Positions 34,845-48,963 of a DNA stretch of 64,000 nt are shown piece by piece (positions within the stretch are counted from its first letter, which is position 1; each line of letters starts with the position of its first letter). Position numbers and translations under genes: made by a program. The notes under the pieces are model-generated. The model ran no database searches. It saw nothing but the letters and a program-made list of their open reading frames with translations, and had not been told where the DNA came from. The DNA is from Verpa conica (Eukaryota; Ascomycota; Pezizomycetes; Pezizales; Morchellaceae): NCBI GenBank assembly GCA_033030425.1, contig JAUFSD010000008.1:434001-498000 (forward strand), read 5' to 3'.

Positions 34845-37381
34845 ATGGCTAACCCAACCGCTACAAACCCGGCCGAAGGAGCCGGCTATGACAACGATGG
34901 TTACCAGCAATCAAAGAACACTGTGAAACGTACCGGTTCCAAGAAGTCTCGGTCTGGCTCTGTTGGTGGGGGCGAACCAGTGAGTAGAAACTCAGTCTTC
35001 TACACACCAATCTCTACTCAGAGCAATCCTACTGAGATCCTTGCCAATCGTTTCACTGGTAGGTCATGCTTATGGACCTATATTAGCTTTTAAATTAACT
35101 AAATGCTAATCTGATTATAGCTTGGAGGAAGGTTTTGAAAGACTTCATCAATTATTTCCGTGAAGTCCAAGCCTCGTATGAAACTCGTTCCAAGGGAATC
35201 ACCAAGATTAGCCAAACCCTTAACACTACTATTCAGCCATCAGACTTTGTTAAGACGGGTGGGATCTTGGACACGAACAGTGTTTTGCGTGACTTTCAGA
35301 AGGAATCTTATGTCAGTAACGAAAATGCTACTAAGATTCTGTCTAGTATCATCGACAGTCTCAATAACCTCAGGAGTGACCTCAATTTTAAGATCAAAGA
35401 GATCAAGGCATTGTCTCCAGATTTTAAGAGTAATGTTGAGAGGGAGAAAGAGGCTACCCGTAAGGAGATTATTAAATTGACAGAAGCTCTCACTGCTATT
35501 GATTCAAACCCACAAAATGTTTCCGGGAAGACCGATCCTTATCTCGTCAAGCTTGGCCTGCAGAAGCAGCTTAAACGCCAGATTGATGAGGAGAATTATC
35601 TTCACAAGGTTTGTTTCGTTTCAGCGCCCAATTATTATATCGTTATACTAAAGAATACTAGGCATATATCAACATCGAAAATAGCGGCCGCGAGCTAGAG
35701 AGGATTGTTGTTTCTGAGATCCAGAAAGCTTTCAGAACCTATATCAAGCTTATCAAACATGAAGGAGAAGACGGCAACAACATTGCTGAGAGGCTAACCA
35801 CTACCACTTTGCAACTGCCGACAGATCATGAGTGGTCAGCCTTTATCCAGCGTGACCCGGGCATGGGTGGTTCTTCAGTTCCACTTAGAACTGTCAATGA
35901 TATCGAGTATCCTGGTTATCAGCACCCTGCTGCTCTTGAGGTCCGCTCGGGCTTGATGGAGAGAAAATCTAAATATCTCAAGTCTTATACCCCTGGATGG
36001 TATGTAAAAATTATTTTATGCATTATAGGGAATTTAGCTAACCTCGATGTAGGTACGTTTTATCGTCAACTCACTTGCACGAATTGTAAGTTTATGATAG
36101 TTCCTGTGCCAGGAAAAAACCCCTGTATTAACTTCTAAATTAGCAAAACTTCCGAACGTACTCGTGACCCTACTCCAGTCATGTCTCTTTATCTTCCGGA
36201 AGCCTCTCTTGGAAAGCACTCCGAACCTGGTGCCACCTCTCACAAGTTCATCTTGAAGGGCCGTCAAACTGGTGTTCTTCATATGTAACTGCCTATTTGC
36301 CCTGCTGCAAATAAACCGTATCTAATAATTATTTAGGGGACATAGTTGGGTTTTCCGTGCCGAGTCTCATGAAGCCATGCTTGGATGGTATACAGATATC
36401 AAGAAACTCACAGAGGTATCTGGTGCTGAACGTAATGCATTTGTCGCTGGAGCCTTACATAGCCGTCAGGAATCGATCGATGCTGCCAAGGAAGAAGACG
36501 ATTACGGACTAGATAATGATGAAGCAGACGAGGTGCCTTACTCTACCGAACCTAGTGCCCTCGAGGTACCTCTTGAGGTAGAGAATAAGCGCCCTGAAGG
36601 TGGTAGATTCCCAAGTGATATTAATGTCAATCGTGGGGCGGACACGAGGAGTGCCGTGACTGAAGATTCAAATCGCTCAATCATTGGTGCCGCCGGCGCT
36701 CTTTCTGGTTCTTATGGGAATGAGCCCCAAAGGAGGCCTCGCAGCGGAAGCCAGTCTTCTACCTGGTCCTACGATGAGAAGGTTTGTCTTATAAAAGTAG
36801 CTTATTGTAGGTGACAGCACTAACAATTATAGCACCCTGTTCACAATACTATGGATGATGAGAATGATGAATTCCTTCCTGTTGGAGCAGAAATCCCCCC
36901 TGCTGTCGAGCGCCGTATGTCTGTCAGGCATGATTACACCGATCACGATGCACTAGCCAAGAGTCAAAGTACTGCGACTCGCCGCCGAGGTCCTCCCTCT
37001 CGAAAGCCAACAGCAAGCTATGGAATCGACCCTATTACTGGGCAACCTGACTTGGGAATGGCCAGCCCAGGCAGCAATCTCTCAAACCTTGACTGGAGCG
37101 CCGTTATCGCTGCTAATGAAAACAAGCCGTCTAGCCCCACCTATCAGAGGAGACCGCCGTCTCGCAAGCCTACTGCTAGTTACGGAATCGACCCGATTAC
37201 TGGGCTTCACGAGTATCCTGTCGAGCATGCACATCACTCAGGACATGTTTTAGGAGAGCCCTCTATTTCTGAGAATCAGCCTACCAGGGCGCTAGAAGGT
37301 AGGCCTAGTTCTCCCAGAGGGGAATCAACGAGCACAATTAGTGGTCTTCACCTCCCGGGAAAGTACCCTAAGAATACCTAG
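34845..37381 (+). CDS. Slm1-like PH-domain protein
   Basis: Plasma-membrane PI(4,5)P2-binding effector linked to TORC2 and eisosomes. Seven exons: 34845-35058, 35121-35608, 35662-35999, 36053-36085, 36144-36284, 36337-36781, 36833-37381; 735 residues. An N-terminal Ser/Lys-rich segment (about 1-60) is followed by a helical F-BAR-like region (about 70-310: TAWRKVLKDFINYFREVQAS, LRSDLNFKIKEIK). The PH domain (about 330-440) carries RSGLMERKSKYLKSYTPGWY and GHSWVFRAESHEAMLGWYTD. The tail is acidic then Pro/Ser-rich, with a 17-residue unit PPSRKPTASYGIDPITG present twice (36992-37042 and 37154-37204). Ends HLPGKYPKNT. Exon 4 is only 33 nt and lies inside the PH domain. Confidence 0.9.
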
Positions 37382-37934
37382 GCTGATTTTCGGAGGTTGA
37401 AATTCGTCCCTCGTTCTTCGGGTCACCCTCTTAGGTGGCAAGATGTCTAAAACTGCGAGATTTTATTTCATATATTATTTTCTATGTTTTTCTGGTTTGA
37501 AAATTGTTGGGTTGCGAAAGGTTGCAAGGTCTTGTCGGAAATTTAGCGAATATGTATTCGAATGCTATGGGTGTTGGCTTAGCTACCTGTTTTTTTGTCT
37601 ATTTGGACTCCCGAGGTCGTTTAATGTACGGCAATTTTCTCATAGCGAAATTTGATACCTCAAGGAATTACTGCTAAACACATGACCCTACGTTTGACAT
37701 CTAATGTTTCTGGCGAGTGATACAGTGTGACCCAATAATAAACCATTAGTTCTAGGAAAAGTTATAAAAAGACTACAACGTGCATTTATCTCTTCGAAGG
37801 TATAATGCATAGAATATTCTCCAATAGACAGGAGTTTTGACTAAAAGGAAATATAATGGCTAGAAGCTAGGTAAACCCAGGTAGATAATAAGTAGAAGCA
37901 TGGATCTTCTATCATCTCCCCTTCGACTTCCACC
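37382..37934. other. Convergent intergenic region
   Basis: Short spacer between the stops of the Slm1-like gene (+) and the chitinase (-). AT-rich; no gene or repeat seen. Confidence 0.6.
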
Positions 37935-39854
<1,920 letters not shown>

Positions 39855-42800
39855 GATAATGGATTTATGATTGGTATTTATAGCTTTCAAATACCCAAGA
39901 CTAAATAGTTACGCGTGGCGAAGCCCTGAATTTGTTTATTCTTAACTGGTTGAGCTTGGACCCAGGGCTGAAAGCCAGCCTGTCCACGCACGCGCGTAGC
40001 ATCATTACCCATTCAACTATTAGATCCTAGATGATGTTTGTTATCCTGGCAGTGTAAGGGGCAACGGTTACGCGTGCAGTTGAAGTTGGAATGGCCAAGA
40101 CGCTTAAGCCCAATCATTAAGGTCCCAAATTCTCCACTTATGCATACGTGGAGGTAAGCATAACAACCTCTGGGTCGTGGCTCATTCCCAGATATGATGT
40201 TTAGCTTAGACATAAATAGCACTCCCACCCTTTTAGTATTGAAACAGGAGAATCCGCAGCCATCTTAGGCTCTGAATACCAAGAAAACTTGAGTGAAGGA
40301 CTGCCTACGAGAATCCTCGTCTTGACCAATCGCCGCCGCCACTACATGTCCCGCACTAATTTCGTTTACACTACAGATATATTCTACCTGGGCAATATCA
40401 TTGAAACTTCACGAAATATGTGCTTGTCTAAATGAATACACCTTGATAGATTTAGACTTGGTATCGAGTGAGTTGCGGGAAGTATAAGTCTATTGTGATA
40501 GTGGTGGAGGATTCGAGGTTCAAATTATCTAGAAGGACAAATTTACCTGATCTATCTAGAAAATTTCTATAGGGGATAAAAAATGGGGGTACCAGCTCGT
40601 ATACCTATAACACAGTTACGCCTGTATCGAGTATACTTATACCGAAGCCTTACTATATCAAAACTAATAAGTACCTAGGCTTAAATATAGTCTCAGTTGA
40701 GTATTTAGTGTCTTTAATATCCACCTATTTCTTTATGCCTAACGGCTATTACCATTTTATCACTACCCTAAGTCATCTATGTCTGCCTATTTAAACCTCT
40801 ATCAGGCCCTTATTAGTTTCACCACTATAAGGACCTCTACCGCCAATAATCTTGGCAATGGTCCACCCAAATACCAATTTAGTTAGTACAAGTCAGACTA
40901 TACTCTTATCTACGGTGAAAGAATCAAAAGTAGAATAGATTCCTAACGATATAGGCTAGTAATTTAAAGAACAGTAGGGTTTCTGGATTGTTTCATAGGT
41001 CAATATCATGGGTTTATAAAGCTTCCTCCTATTTCGTAGCTATGTAGCTTGGGGTGTTGTCAAAACGAAAATGAGGAAGAACACTATAAGTATACTCATC
41101 TATCTCAGAGTTAACCCGTCATAAGGGATAGCACTAAGGCTCCCACAACCCCCACCCCCCGCTAAATATATTTCATGTGTCATTTAGAAAATTGTAATTC
41201 TACTTTTTTTGTACAGTTTTTCCCATCTCAAAAATTTTCTGCCGGCGGTTCCGAGGCTTTGTCAGTGCCCCCTTAATTCCCTAGAACTTCTGTAACCATT
41301 TAGATCTCAGAGCTAGCTAAGATTATTTTAGATCGAAGCGGTTAAACTTACACCTCAAGAGTTATGATGAGAAGTGATTCGAGTAGTTAATATTGCACCT
41401 TAGTGGTATAATAAGAGATTGGAGGTGACGGAGATGATCTATTGATTAGATCAATCGATCGTAATGCTTTTTTTTTCTTATTAGCTCTGTTTTACTAGGT
41501 GTATAAGCAAGACTTACTAATTCCTATCGAGCCCAATATTCAATTCCTACCCTAGAGAGTGAGGTATCGCCCGGCATCTTTATTGTCTAGATCATCGAAA
41601 ATCTCACCGCCACATTTCCAATACACTAGATTCACTCTAGACTTCAATCCCATGGTCGTCACTCTAAATACTCATATAACCACTCATACAAAGAAATTCT
41701 AGATACCCACTAAGGGCTCATCTATGAATTTGTCACATAGATAGGGGTGGGTCCAAGCTCACTGGCTCTAAATGAAGTTGCTGCTACGTCTAGATAGGTG
41801 TACCACTGTATAAGTCGATATCTTACAGAAGTCCCGTGAAGTTTGGGTGATTTATTGGAACCTTAGCTGAATACATAGCTTAAAGTTTTCTGTTACCGCC
41901 GTGAGATTCGAGCGGCGGGGGTTATGACTCCCCATATAAGTCGGTTGCGGAGTTCGAGTGTAGAAAATAGAAAGCACGCTCTCAATATTGATGCCCTAGG
42001 GGCGTACTCCTACTCCTACATATCCTTCATATCGGGCCGTGGTCGGCCCGCTGTGGAGGTCTCGCCAAAATGACAAGGTGAAGATCCGGGCTATTTAGGA
42101 AGATCTACAACATTGAGAAAGAAACCTTCGCCGAGTGATATCCAATCATGGCGAGTGATATCCGGTGCCGCAGTAGTCCCAGGTGGTATGTCAGGGGAGC
42201 CTACCGCGGTAACCATGTGACATAGCGATTAATAGTGTTTATTGGGAGCCAGCAAGGTAAATAGGGTGATATTACACAAAATACTTATTACGGATTTAGA
42301 GAAAATAGATCTCTTACAAAACATGAACACCCCATGGAGATCTCCACCAGAGGTGGATAGAATATAGTATAATTACCATATACGAAAATTCGTTTGTTGA
42401 ACAGCTAAAGGGGTAGAAATAAAGGAATGGTAGTTTGAAGAATATAGATACCCTTAATTGATAGCTAACCCATAGGCCGGCTTAAAGGCTTGGGGAATAT
42501 TCTTGCTCTATACTAACAAGCACCCGTAACGTCAACGTTTCTCTCTAGTGGGTACGCCAATTAGCCTAGAAATCAACTTGGCGTGTAATTGAAGATTATC
42601 CTACTACCAGTTCCGTAGAATGATATTACATAAGTATCAGTGCCACACTTCTAACGCCACACAAGAGGCTGCCCGGCACACACAAACACCCACCAAAAAA
42701 ACAGTCCCGCTAGACCTAACCCTGTAATTTTACGCCCACAATTCGACTGCAACCTCACAACCGGCAGCAGCACGAGATCCAGGAATCACCACGACAACAT

Positions 42801-42893
42801 CCACTTTTACGACAGCTGTCCCGCTTTCCTATCGCCCCGGAGGGATCTCGAATTTCAATCTTCAAATAATCCCGTCCCACGAAATCTACAATC
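39855..42893. other. Divergent intergenic region, AT-rich, no gene seen
   Basis: Upstream of the chitinase (-) and uS2 (+) genes. Mostly AT-rich. A short GC-rich inverted repeat CGGGCC..GGCCCG sits near 42035, and CGAGTGATATCC occurs twice 20 bases apart near 42132. A stretch before 42894 with C/A-rich sequence is the likely uS2 promoter and leader. Confidence 0.55.
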
Positions 42894-43974
42894 ATGTCGG
42901 CGGCACGCAGCTCGATTTTTGATGCGACAACTCAGGACATTGAGATGCTCCTAGCTGCCCAGGCGCACATGGGCTCCAAGAACTTACAAGTGCGTACACA
43001 TTGGATGTGAAGGAGTGAGAGATATGCAGGATACTGGAGAAGCTTTCAGCGCTGACTGGAAATGGTAACAGGTTCACATGGACCCATATGTGTGGAAGAC
43101 AAGGCCCGATGGTGTGAACATTATCAACATCGGAAAGACTTGGTTAGTGAGAATTATTTTCCAATTTCCACGATTCAAACCTCCGGAATCATCAGGCCAT
43201 CTGCTCCAACACGGATAAATGAACGAACTTGGTCTGACGTTGTGTTTCCCGGATATTTATAGGGAGAAGATTGTTCTTGCTGCACGAATTATTGCGACTA
43301 TCGACAACCCTGCCGATATCTGCGCTGTCTCTGCCCGTCCCTACGGTCAACGTGCTGTCCTGAAGTTTGCTGCTCATACTGGTGCTACTGCCATTGCTGG
43401 CCGTTTCACCCCTGGTAACTTTACCAATTACATCACCCGTTCGTTCAAGGAGCCCCGCCTTATCATCGTCACCGACCCCCGCACTGATGCCCAGGCCATC
43501 AAGGAGGCTTCATACGTCAATATCCCCGTCATTGGTCTGTGTGATACCGACTCCCCCACCGAGTTTGTCGATGTTGCAATCCCTACCAACAACAAGGGAC
43601 GTAACTCTATCGGTCTTGTCTGGTGGATGCTTGCCCGTGAAGTCCTCCGTCTTCGTGGAACCATTCCATCAAGGGAAGCCGAGTGGGATGTGATGACCGA
43701 TCTTTACTTTTACCGCGACCCTGAAGCTGAGGAGCAGAAGGCAGTTGAAGAGGCAGAGAAGGTTCCGGGTGCCGAGGAGGCTGTTCCAGAAAGCGGATTT
43801 GCTGCTGCTACTTCGGCTGCTGATTGGGATGTTGCTGGCCAGTCTGGAACATTTGTTCCCCCCGAGGCTACCGGCCCAGCGCCGAGCTGGGATGCCGATG
43901 CTACTGGTGGTGATTGGGCTGCGGATACTGCTACCACTACTGAGACACCTGCTGCTGCTACAGGTGGGTGGTAG
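42894..43974 (+). CDS. rps0: 40S ribosomal protein uS2 (RPS0)
   Basis: Small-subunit ribosomal protein needed for late 40S maturation. Three exons: 42894-42989, 43072-43142, 43263-43974; 292 residues. The N-terminus ([20 protein letters not shown]) is canonical, followed by [20 protein letters not shown] and [20 protein letters not shown]. The conserved core [20 protein letters not shown] and [20 protein letters not shown] is intact. The C-terminal tail is Ala/Glu/Trp-rich and ends GGW, as in fungal RPS0. Early introns are usual for ribosomal protein genes; the second is 120 nt. Confidence 0.96.
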
Positions 43975-45278
43975 AAAAGTTGGGAATAATGTGATTCTTT
44001 TTTTCTCTTACGATTAAATAAAAAAATTTACAAATCTGGGAACTTCAAAACATTAAATTAGGGCTTTCTTTGATCGGAGTTCTAAAAAAGTTGTACTGCT
44101 TGCATACGAGGCCATGATCTAAGGAGGAAAAAAAACCTGGATGAGTCGATATGATGGAAGCATATGATATTTGTATTTGGTATCGATAAATGATTTTTTC
44201 TCTCTCTCCTTTCCCTTCTCCTTCTTTTCCTTTCGTTTTGTCAATTGGTTTTATGCAATGGCCGAACGGGATTTTTTGTTTCGGAGTTGTGGATTCCCTA
44301 TCCCTCTGTTTCAGTTAAGAAAAGCATGAGAGAAAAAGAAAAACACATTCCAATGCACGTTTCCCTATAGGTTATTTTTACAGTAAAAACAAGTAAATAA
44401 TCAGTTTACTTGATCACATTCACGCTCTTATCGAATTCTAGGCCAAGAACTGGGTCCTCGGAACAACTATTTGAGCTCGCTGTGGCCCCGCATTCTCTGC
44501 CCATTTCAGAACCATCTCTGCCCACAACATGGTGGAAAGTACCGTACGTACAAAAGTAAGTTGACCCCTCACCATCATTCCCGAGATAGGCATCACGTTC
44601 TAAAATAAGAAATTTAGGCCCCCCGGACCCTAAAGTCCAGCGACGAGATGGAGATAGATGCGTTGATTGTGCTGGCTAGCCCCCACAATCATTTTATCGG
44701 ATCTGTGCCATTCTCAGGATTGCCTACATATGATTGCGCGATGCTCTCGAGTCTTTACCCTCTGGACATGGCCATTGGCTGGCAACAAGGGGAACAGGCC
44801 TGGTCTGGAGTGCATCAACCAATCACACGAGAGATGAGGGCACAATAAATAACCTTCAGTGCTGCTTTGGTCACGGTAGAAAAGGGTTTAGGGGAGCGCG
44901 CCTCGCTGATCCAAGAAACACCGTCCACCAGTCGATTCGGATTCTCTGCTCCCCCAGGGCATGTATGCAGCCTCTTTTAAGCAAGGACGCATGCATGGGC
45001 GCGAGAAGATGTGGCGGTGAGTTGACAAGAAACTGTGCGTTGTCTGTGGCGCAGGAATGGCAGGGGTTCTACACACCTATTATTCCCACCTCAACGACCT
45101 TTTGAAGCTTGGGCCTACCCCAACCAAGCAAGCTGCTGCCCGCTGCCATTCATTGCTACCCCTCCGGAGAACTTTGGCTTCCCTTAAAAAAATAAAAATA
45201 AACAGTAACCAGAACAAGATTGGAGCCCCGCGCCCCACAGCTTTCACAATAGGATTCCAATCGCACCCTCGACATGAA
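43975..45278. other. Intergenic, no gene seen
   Basis: T-rich downstream sequence of uS2, then a less AT-rich stretch (44400-45278). ORFs at 44648-45105 are unconvincing. An ATG at 45057 is in frame with the DENN gene and could extend its N-terminus by 74 residues. Confidence 0.5.
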
Positions 45279-47489
45279 ATGGCCGGCGACGACGGCTCTG
45301 TTGCTAACGGCGACGATTCGTCGTCTTCCTCCTCATCATCGTGGACTGCAGCCCTGTATGCCAACGAGATAAAGGATTACCCTTTTTCTTTGGAGGCTCT
45401 GCGCAAATGGATGATCGCTTTGTGAGTTGGGACCAAGCATTTTTCGTGCTCTTCCAAGGCTAATGAGCGGGTTGGTGCAGCGTTGTTTGCGACTTCAATG
45501 TCGACATTGGTGAGTGACTCGCAGTACCAAGTGCGGCATTAAAGGGGCAGAGCTCATGGGAATGTACCAATGCACTGCAGGTGTCGAAGTGGAATACATG
45601 TTTCCCTCGACTCAATTCTCTCAATCGGATCTTCAAACTATATGTTTTAGCAGGTTTGCACTCTTTGAACTTGTTTCTACTTGCTTTATATCCTGTTTTA
45701 ATAACATCTTACACAGCTTCCCCGAACGTGTGAACTCGGATACGATCGAAGACTCAGCATTTCACTTCAAATTCCGCCATTCATCACCCGAAGTTCCTTG
45801 TGAATCTACAGACGACGACCCTGGTTATTGGTACGGGTTCTGTTTGTTCCGTCAGCAGCGCGATACCTCCGTCAAACGAAACTACCGACAAAAGTCTCTC
45901 GTACTTGTCTCTCAGCATGACTTTGCTCCATTATTTGCACACCTTGTTAAAACAATCTCAATGTTGGATTTTTCGGTGAGCCCTACGCTCATAGAGTCTG
46001 CATGCTCGAATATTGCCGCTTGGGCAGAGCCAGAAGCTGGGTTACAAGAATTACCGTTTTTGGGCTCATTGTTGGATGTTCATATGTACGGTGTTACCTT
46101 TTTGTCCCTCATTTTTTTTTTTTTTAAAAAAAAAAAAATCACTCTCTTAGTGCTATACTGATTTTTATTTCTGATTCTAGACCCCCTCACCCTTCATTTC
46201 CTCTACAGGGCCGTGTCACCACGTCACCTTCAAAAACAGATGTTAGAGTGGAGTACAAAGAAATTCATACCTCTGAACCTCTCGGGTCATGGGCGAGACT
46301 TGCACAACTACTCACCTCAATTTCAGAATTATATATTATCTTTGAACGGGTATATTGCACTTCTCTTTAAAACTTCTGGAATTTTTCTAATGTAATGGAT
46401 TGGGCAAAGGTCTTACTCTCCGAACCGTTGGTAGTATTAGCAGATGATCCGAGGACCTGCAGCGAATTCGTGTCTGCGGCCGTTGATTTAATCCGCCCAG
46501 TAAGGCCTAGGCACCTCAATCTCTAATATCTTGCTAATGCTGTGCCAAGATACCTTTTGGAGGTGATTGCCGGCCATATCTCACAATGCAGTCAGGTAAA
46601 TCACTCTTTTCACTTAATGAGATGTAGATTATAGTTAGCTAATCCTATAGACTTCTTTTTAAATGGGCATGAAGGGGTGAGTTTTTCAGTCTTGTCAAAA
46701 CCGCGTTTTCAGCTAACATGACTCTTTGGGTTAAGATTCCTTTCCGTCATTATCTAATAGGGATTACAAATCCATTTTTCTTGAAAAGAGTATTGTCCCA
46801 GGGAAAGGACAGTACTTCCCCCTATGTTGTTTATCTGGCAGGACCTGAAGTAAAGTATGAAAGTAAATACCACCTTTCTCGGGGATATATACTTATGGTT
46901 ATCTTTAGACGAAAACCTCATAATTTTTATTCATCTACTACTGAACGCGAATTCTCTAACAATTTTATTACCAACGATACAAAAGGATCAATTGCTAAAG
47001 ACTTGGTATTTCTGAGAAAATTGGAACATTATTTAAAAGACGATGAAGCAACGCGTTAGTCTAACACCCCTTCTTGTATCAGGCTAATTTTCTAACTCTT
47101 GTTTTCTTTGTGTAGCGCAAGAATGTGGACGCTTTGTCCGGCGTCACTTTGCTCTCCTGTCTGCCTTATTCCTAGCACCTCTGAACCGATACCTCGCAAC
47201 CTTAACTACAATCTCACCAAACTCTAGAATGATTGATATCGCAAACTTCTCAGAAGAAGATTTTTTGACTAGTCTCTCAAAGTACGGATGTCAGGTACAG
47301 TTTAAGGGCAAGACTAGCTTCCACAGGCATAGGGCCGCCGAGTCGTTTTACCGTAAATTCTGTCGAAGTCCAGGCTTTTTCAGATGGCTACAGATGAAGA
47401 TGAGACTGCAGATGGCCGACGGAGGAGACAGTAGTAGCGGTGGCTCTCCAACAAGTGGGTTCAGGGAAAGAATCGATGATAGGGTGTAG
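45279..47489 (+). CDS. DENN-domain protein of the DENND6/FAM116 family
   Basis: Likely Rab guanine-nucleotide exchange factor in endosomal trafficking (animal DENND6 acts on Rab14). Ten exons: 45279-45421, 45481-45509, 45581-45653, 45717-46085, 46181-46349, 46410-46499, 46550-46595, 46651-46676, 46736-47054, 47116-47489; 545 residues. Family marks in order: EIKDYPFSLEALRKWMIAF, FPERVNSDT, GYWYGFCLFRQQRD, RNYRQKSLVLVSQ, LPFLGSLLDVHIPPHPSFP, SELYIIFERVLLSEPLVVLA, GDCRPYLTMQ, IGITNPFF, VRRHFALLSALFLAPLNRY and SPGFFRWLQMKMR. Exon 5 has two open frames; only the one given matches the family and joins in phase. Intron 4 contains a T14A13 palindrome. A pogo-type MITE starts 25 bases past the stop. 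An upstream in-frame ATG at 45057 is possible. Confidence 0.88.
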
Positions 47490-48036
47490 TCGTGAGGCCG
47501 GATTTTGAGTATACAGTAAAACCTATTATTATACTTCCAGCAGCTTCTGGGAACGGAACTGGTATTCCTCTAGCAAAAACCTCTATCAAACCTTCATCTC
47601 TATCACATTTCTAGCCGTTACTAGGTGCGGCGAGCTAGAGTTAAGATAGGTTTTTACTGTATATTTTCGGAGTCTTTAGGTGGAAAAATTTTGTTACTGG
47701 AGTTATTTATATACCCGAATACCATGATCGAGATTTTTTGTGAGAATTTTCCAAAGTCGTGTTATTTTTAATCGGAGTCGGAGGCTTTCTCTTTTTTTGT
47801 TTCTTGTGGTGCAGAATAATGTGGGCTAAGCTTTCACTTAATTAAATAATAGCCTTGATAAGATAGTAGGTAGCACATGACTTTATGTCATCATGCATCC
47901 GGGATCCGGCCCCAACTCCAGGTCTTTAATGATTACCCCAAGGCAGAGATCGATCCCGTCTTCTCTGCCCCACCATCTCTAAATATTCCTTTCAACCCAT
48001 CACTCAGGTTCAACCTGCTCATATGAGCCAAAAGAA
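47490..48036. other. Short intergenic region with a MITE
   Basis: Between the DENN gene and the J-domain gene, both on the plus strand. The first part is taken up by the pogo-type MITE (47514-47659). No ORF of interest. Confidence 0.6.
47514..47659. mobile_element. 146-bp pogo/mariner-type MITE with TA target site
   Basis: Left end CAGTAAAACCTAT and right end, inverted, CAGTAAAAACCTAT, each flanked by TA (47512-47513 and 47660-47661). CAGTAAAACC ends with a TA duplication are typical of pogo/Tc1-mariner elements. No coding capacity. It lies in the probable 3' untranslated region of the DENN gene. Confidence 0.75.
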
Positions 48037-48963
48037 ATGCTTGCGAGCAGACGCTCCGCTAATTGTGCATTATCAGCGTTCCCATCACACATCCTCCTAC
48101 CCACCAGCGACTTCCAACCTCCCCCAAGACACCGTAGCTATGCCACCGAAGCCAATCTGAACCTAGAGGAGGAATACACAAAGTGGCCGTCCCACCCTTT
48201 ACCCACACCCTACCAAATTTTCCACTACAGCCAGCAAACCCCATACTCCAAGCGTCGTTACTTCCAACTCGTAAAGTTATACCATCCGGACCATGCCCAA
48301 CACCGACAACTACACATCACCGAAGCCGTACGACTCGAACGCTTCCGTCTCGTTGTCGCCGCAAATGCAATCTTATCAGACCCTGTAAAGAGAGCCGCTT
48401 ACGACCGCTTCGGTCTCGGCTGGAACGTAGTAGACGCACCACAAGCCCGGAGGTGGTGGAGGGAAAGGGAAGGTCACGGCCCATCTGGGTTTGGGAATGA
48501 GTATGGGAAGGGTGGCTACAATGATCCTAGTCGTAATGCGACATGGGAGGATTGGGAGAAATATTACCAGCGGAAAGCAGCTTCTGAGGCGGTAGCACGT
48601 GGAGAGGGGGGGAAGCATCATCAGGAGACGCTGTATACTTCGAATAGAGCATTTATTATTATTATAGCGTTCCTGGCGTCGCTAGGTGGGCTGGCGAATA
48701 TTAGTAGGGCTAATGTTAATGGTAATGCGTTCTTGGAGGAGACGGATAGGAGGTCGGCGCAGATTAGTAGGGATTTGCAGAGGAGGAGGAGAGAAGTTTC
48801 TCAGCTTGGGAGTAAGGATGAGCGTATTCAGCATTTTCTTAAGTCGAGGGATCCAGTAGGGTATGGGTTGATTGATCCCCAGGAGGAGAGGGTTAAGAGG
48901 ATCTTGCCGCCGGGGGAAAGGTGTATTAGTGATGACATCCAGAAGAGGAACTTGGGTAATTGA
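48037..48963 (+). CDS. J-domain (DnaJ-like) protein, probably mitochondrial
   Basis: Hsp70 co-chaperone. Single exon, 308 residues. The N-terminus MLASRRSANCALSAFPSH is basic and fits a mitochondrial presequence. The J domain is about 57-132: TPYQIFHY, then KRRYFQLVKLYHPDHAQH with the HPD triad, and SDPVKRAAYDRFGLGW. A Trp/Arg-rich segment follows (RRWWREREGHG, WEDWEKYYQRK). One membrane span (about 206-225, AFIIIIAFLASLGGLANI) and a charged C-terminal helix follow, ending KRNLGN. The layout (presequence, J domain, one span) suggests an inner-membrane J protein facing the matrix; that is inference. The client is unknown. Confidence 0.85.
   Translation: MLASRRSANCALSAFPSHILLPTSDFQPPPRHRSYATEANLNLEEEYTKWPSHPLPTPYQIFHYSQQTPYSKRRYFQLVKLYHPDHAQHRQLHITEAVRLERFRLVVAANAILSDPVKRAAYDRFGLGWNVVDAPQARRWWREREGHGPSGFGNEYGKGGYNDPSRNATWEDWEKYYQRKAASEAVARGEGGKHHQETLYTSNRAFIIIIAFLASLGGLANISRANVNGNAFLEETDRRSAQISRDLQRRRREVSQLGSKDERIQHFLKSRDPVGYGLIDPQEERVKRILPPGERCISDDIQKRNLGN

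Noticed and set aside
46209..46400. Apparent frameshift in the DENND6-type gene
   Set aside because: An ORF reading of exon 5 seemed to break before LLSEPLVVLA. Using the acceptor at 46180 puts exon 5 in another open frame that matches the family and joins cleanly, so no frameshift is needed.
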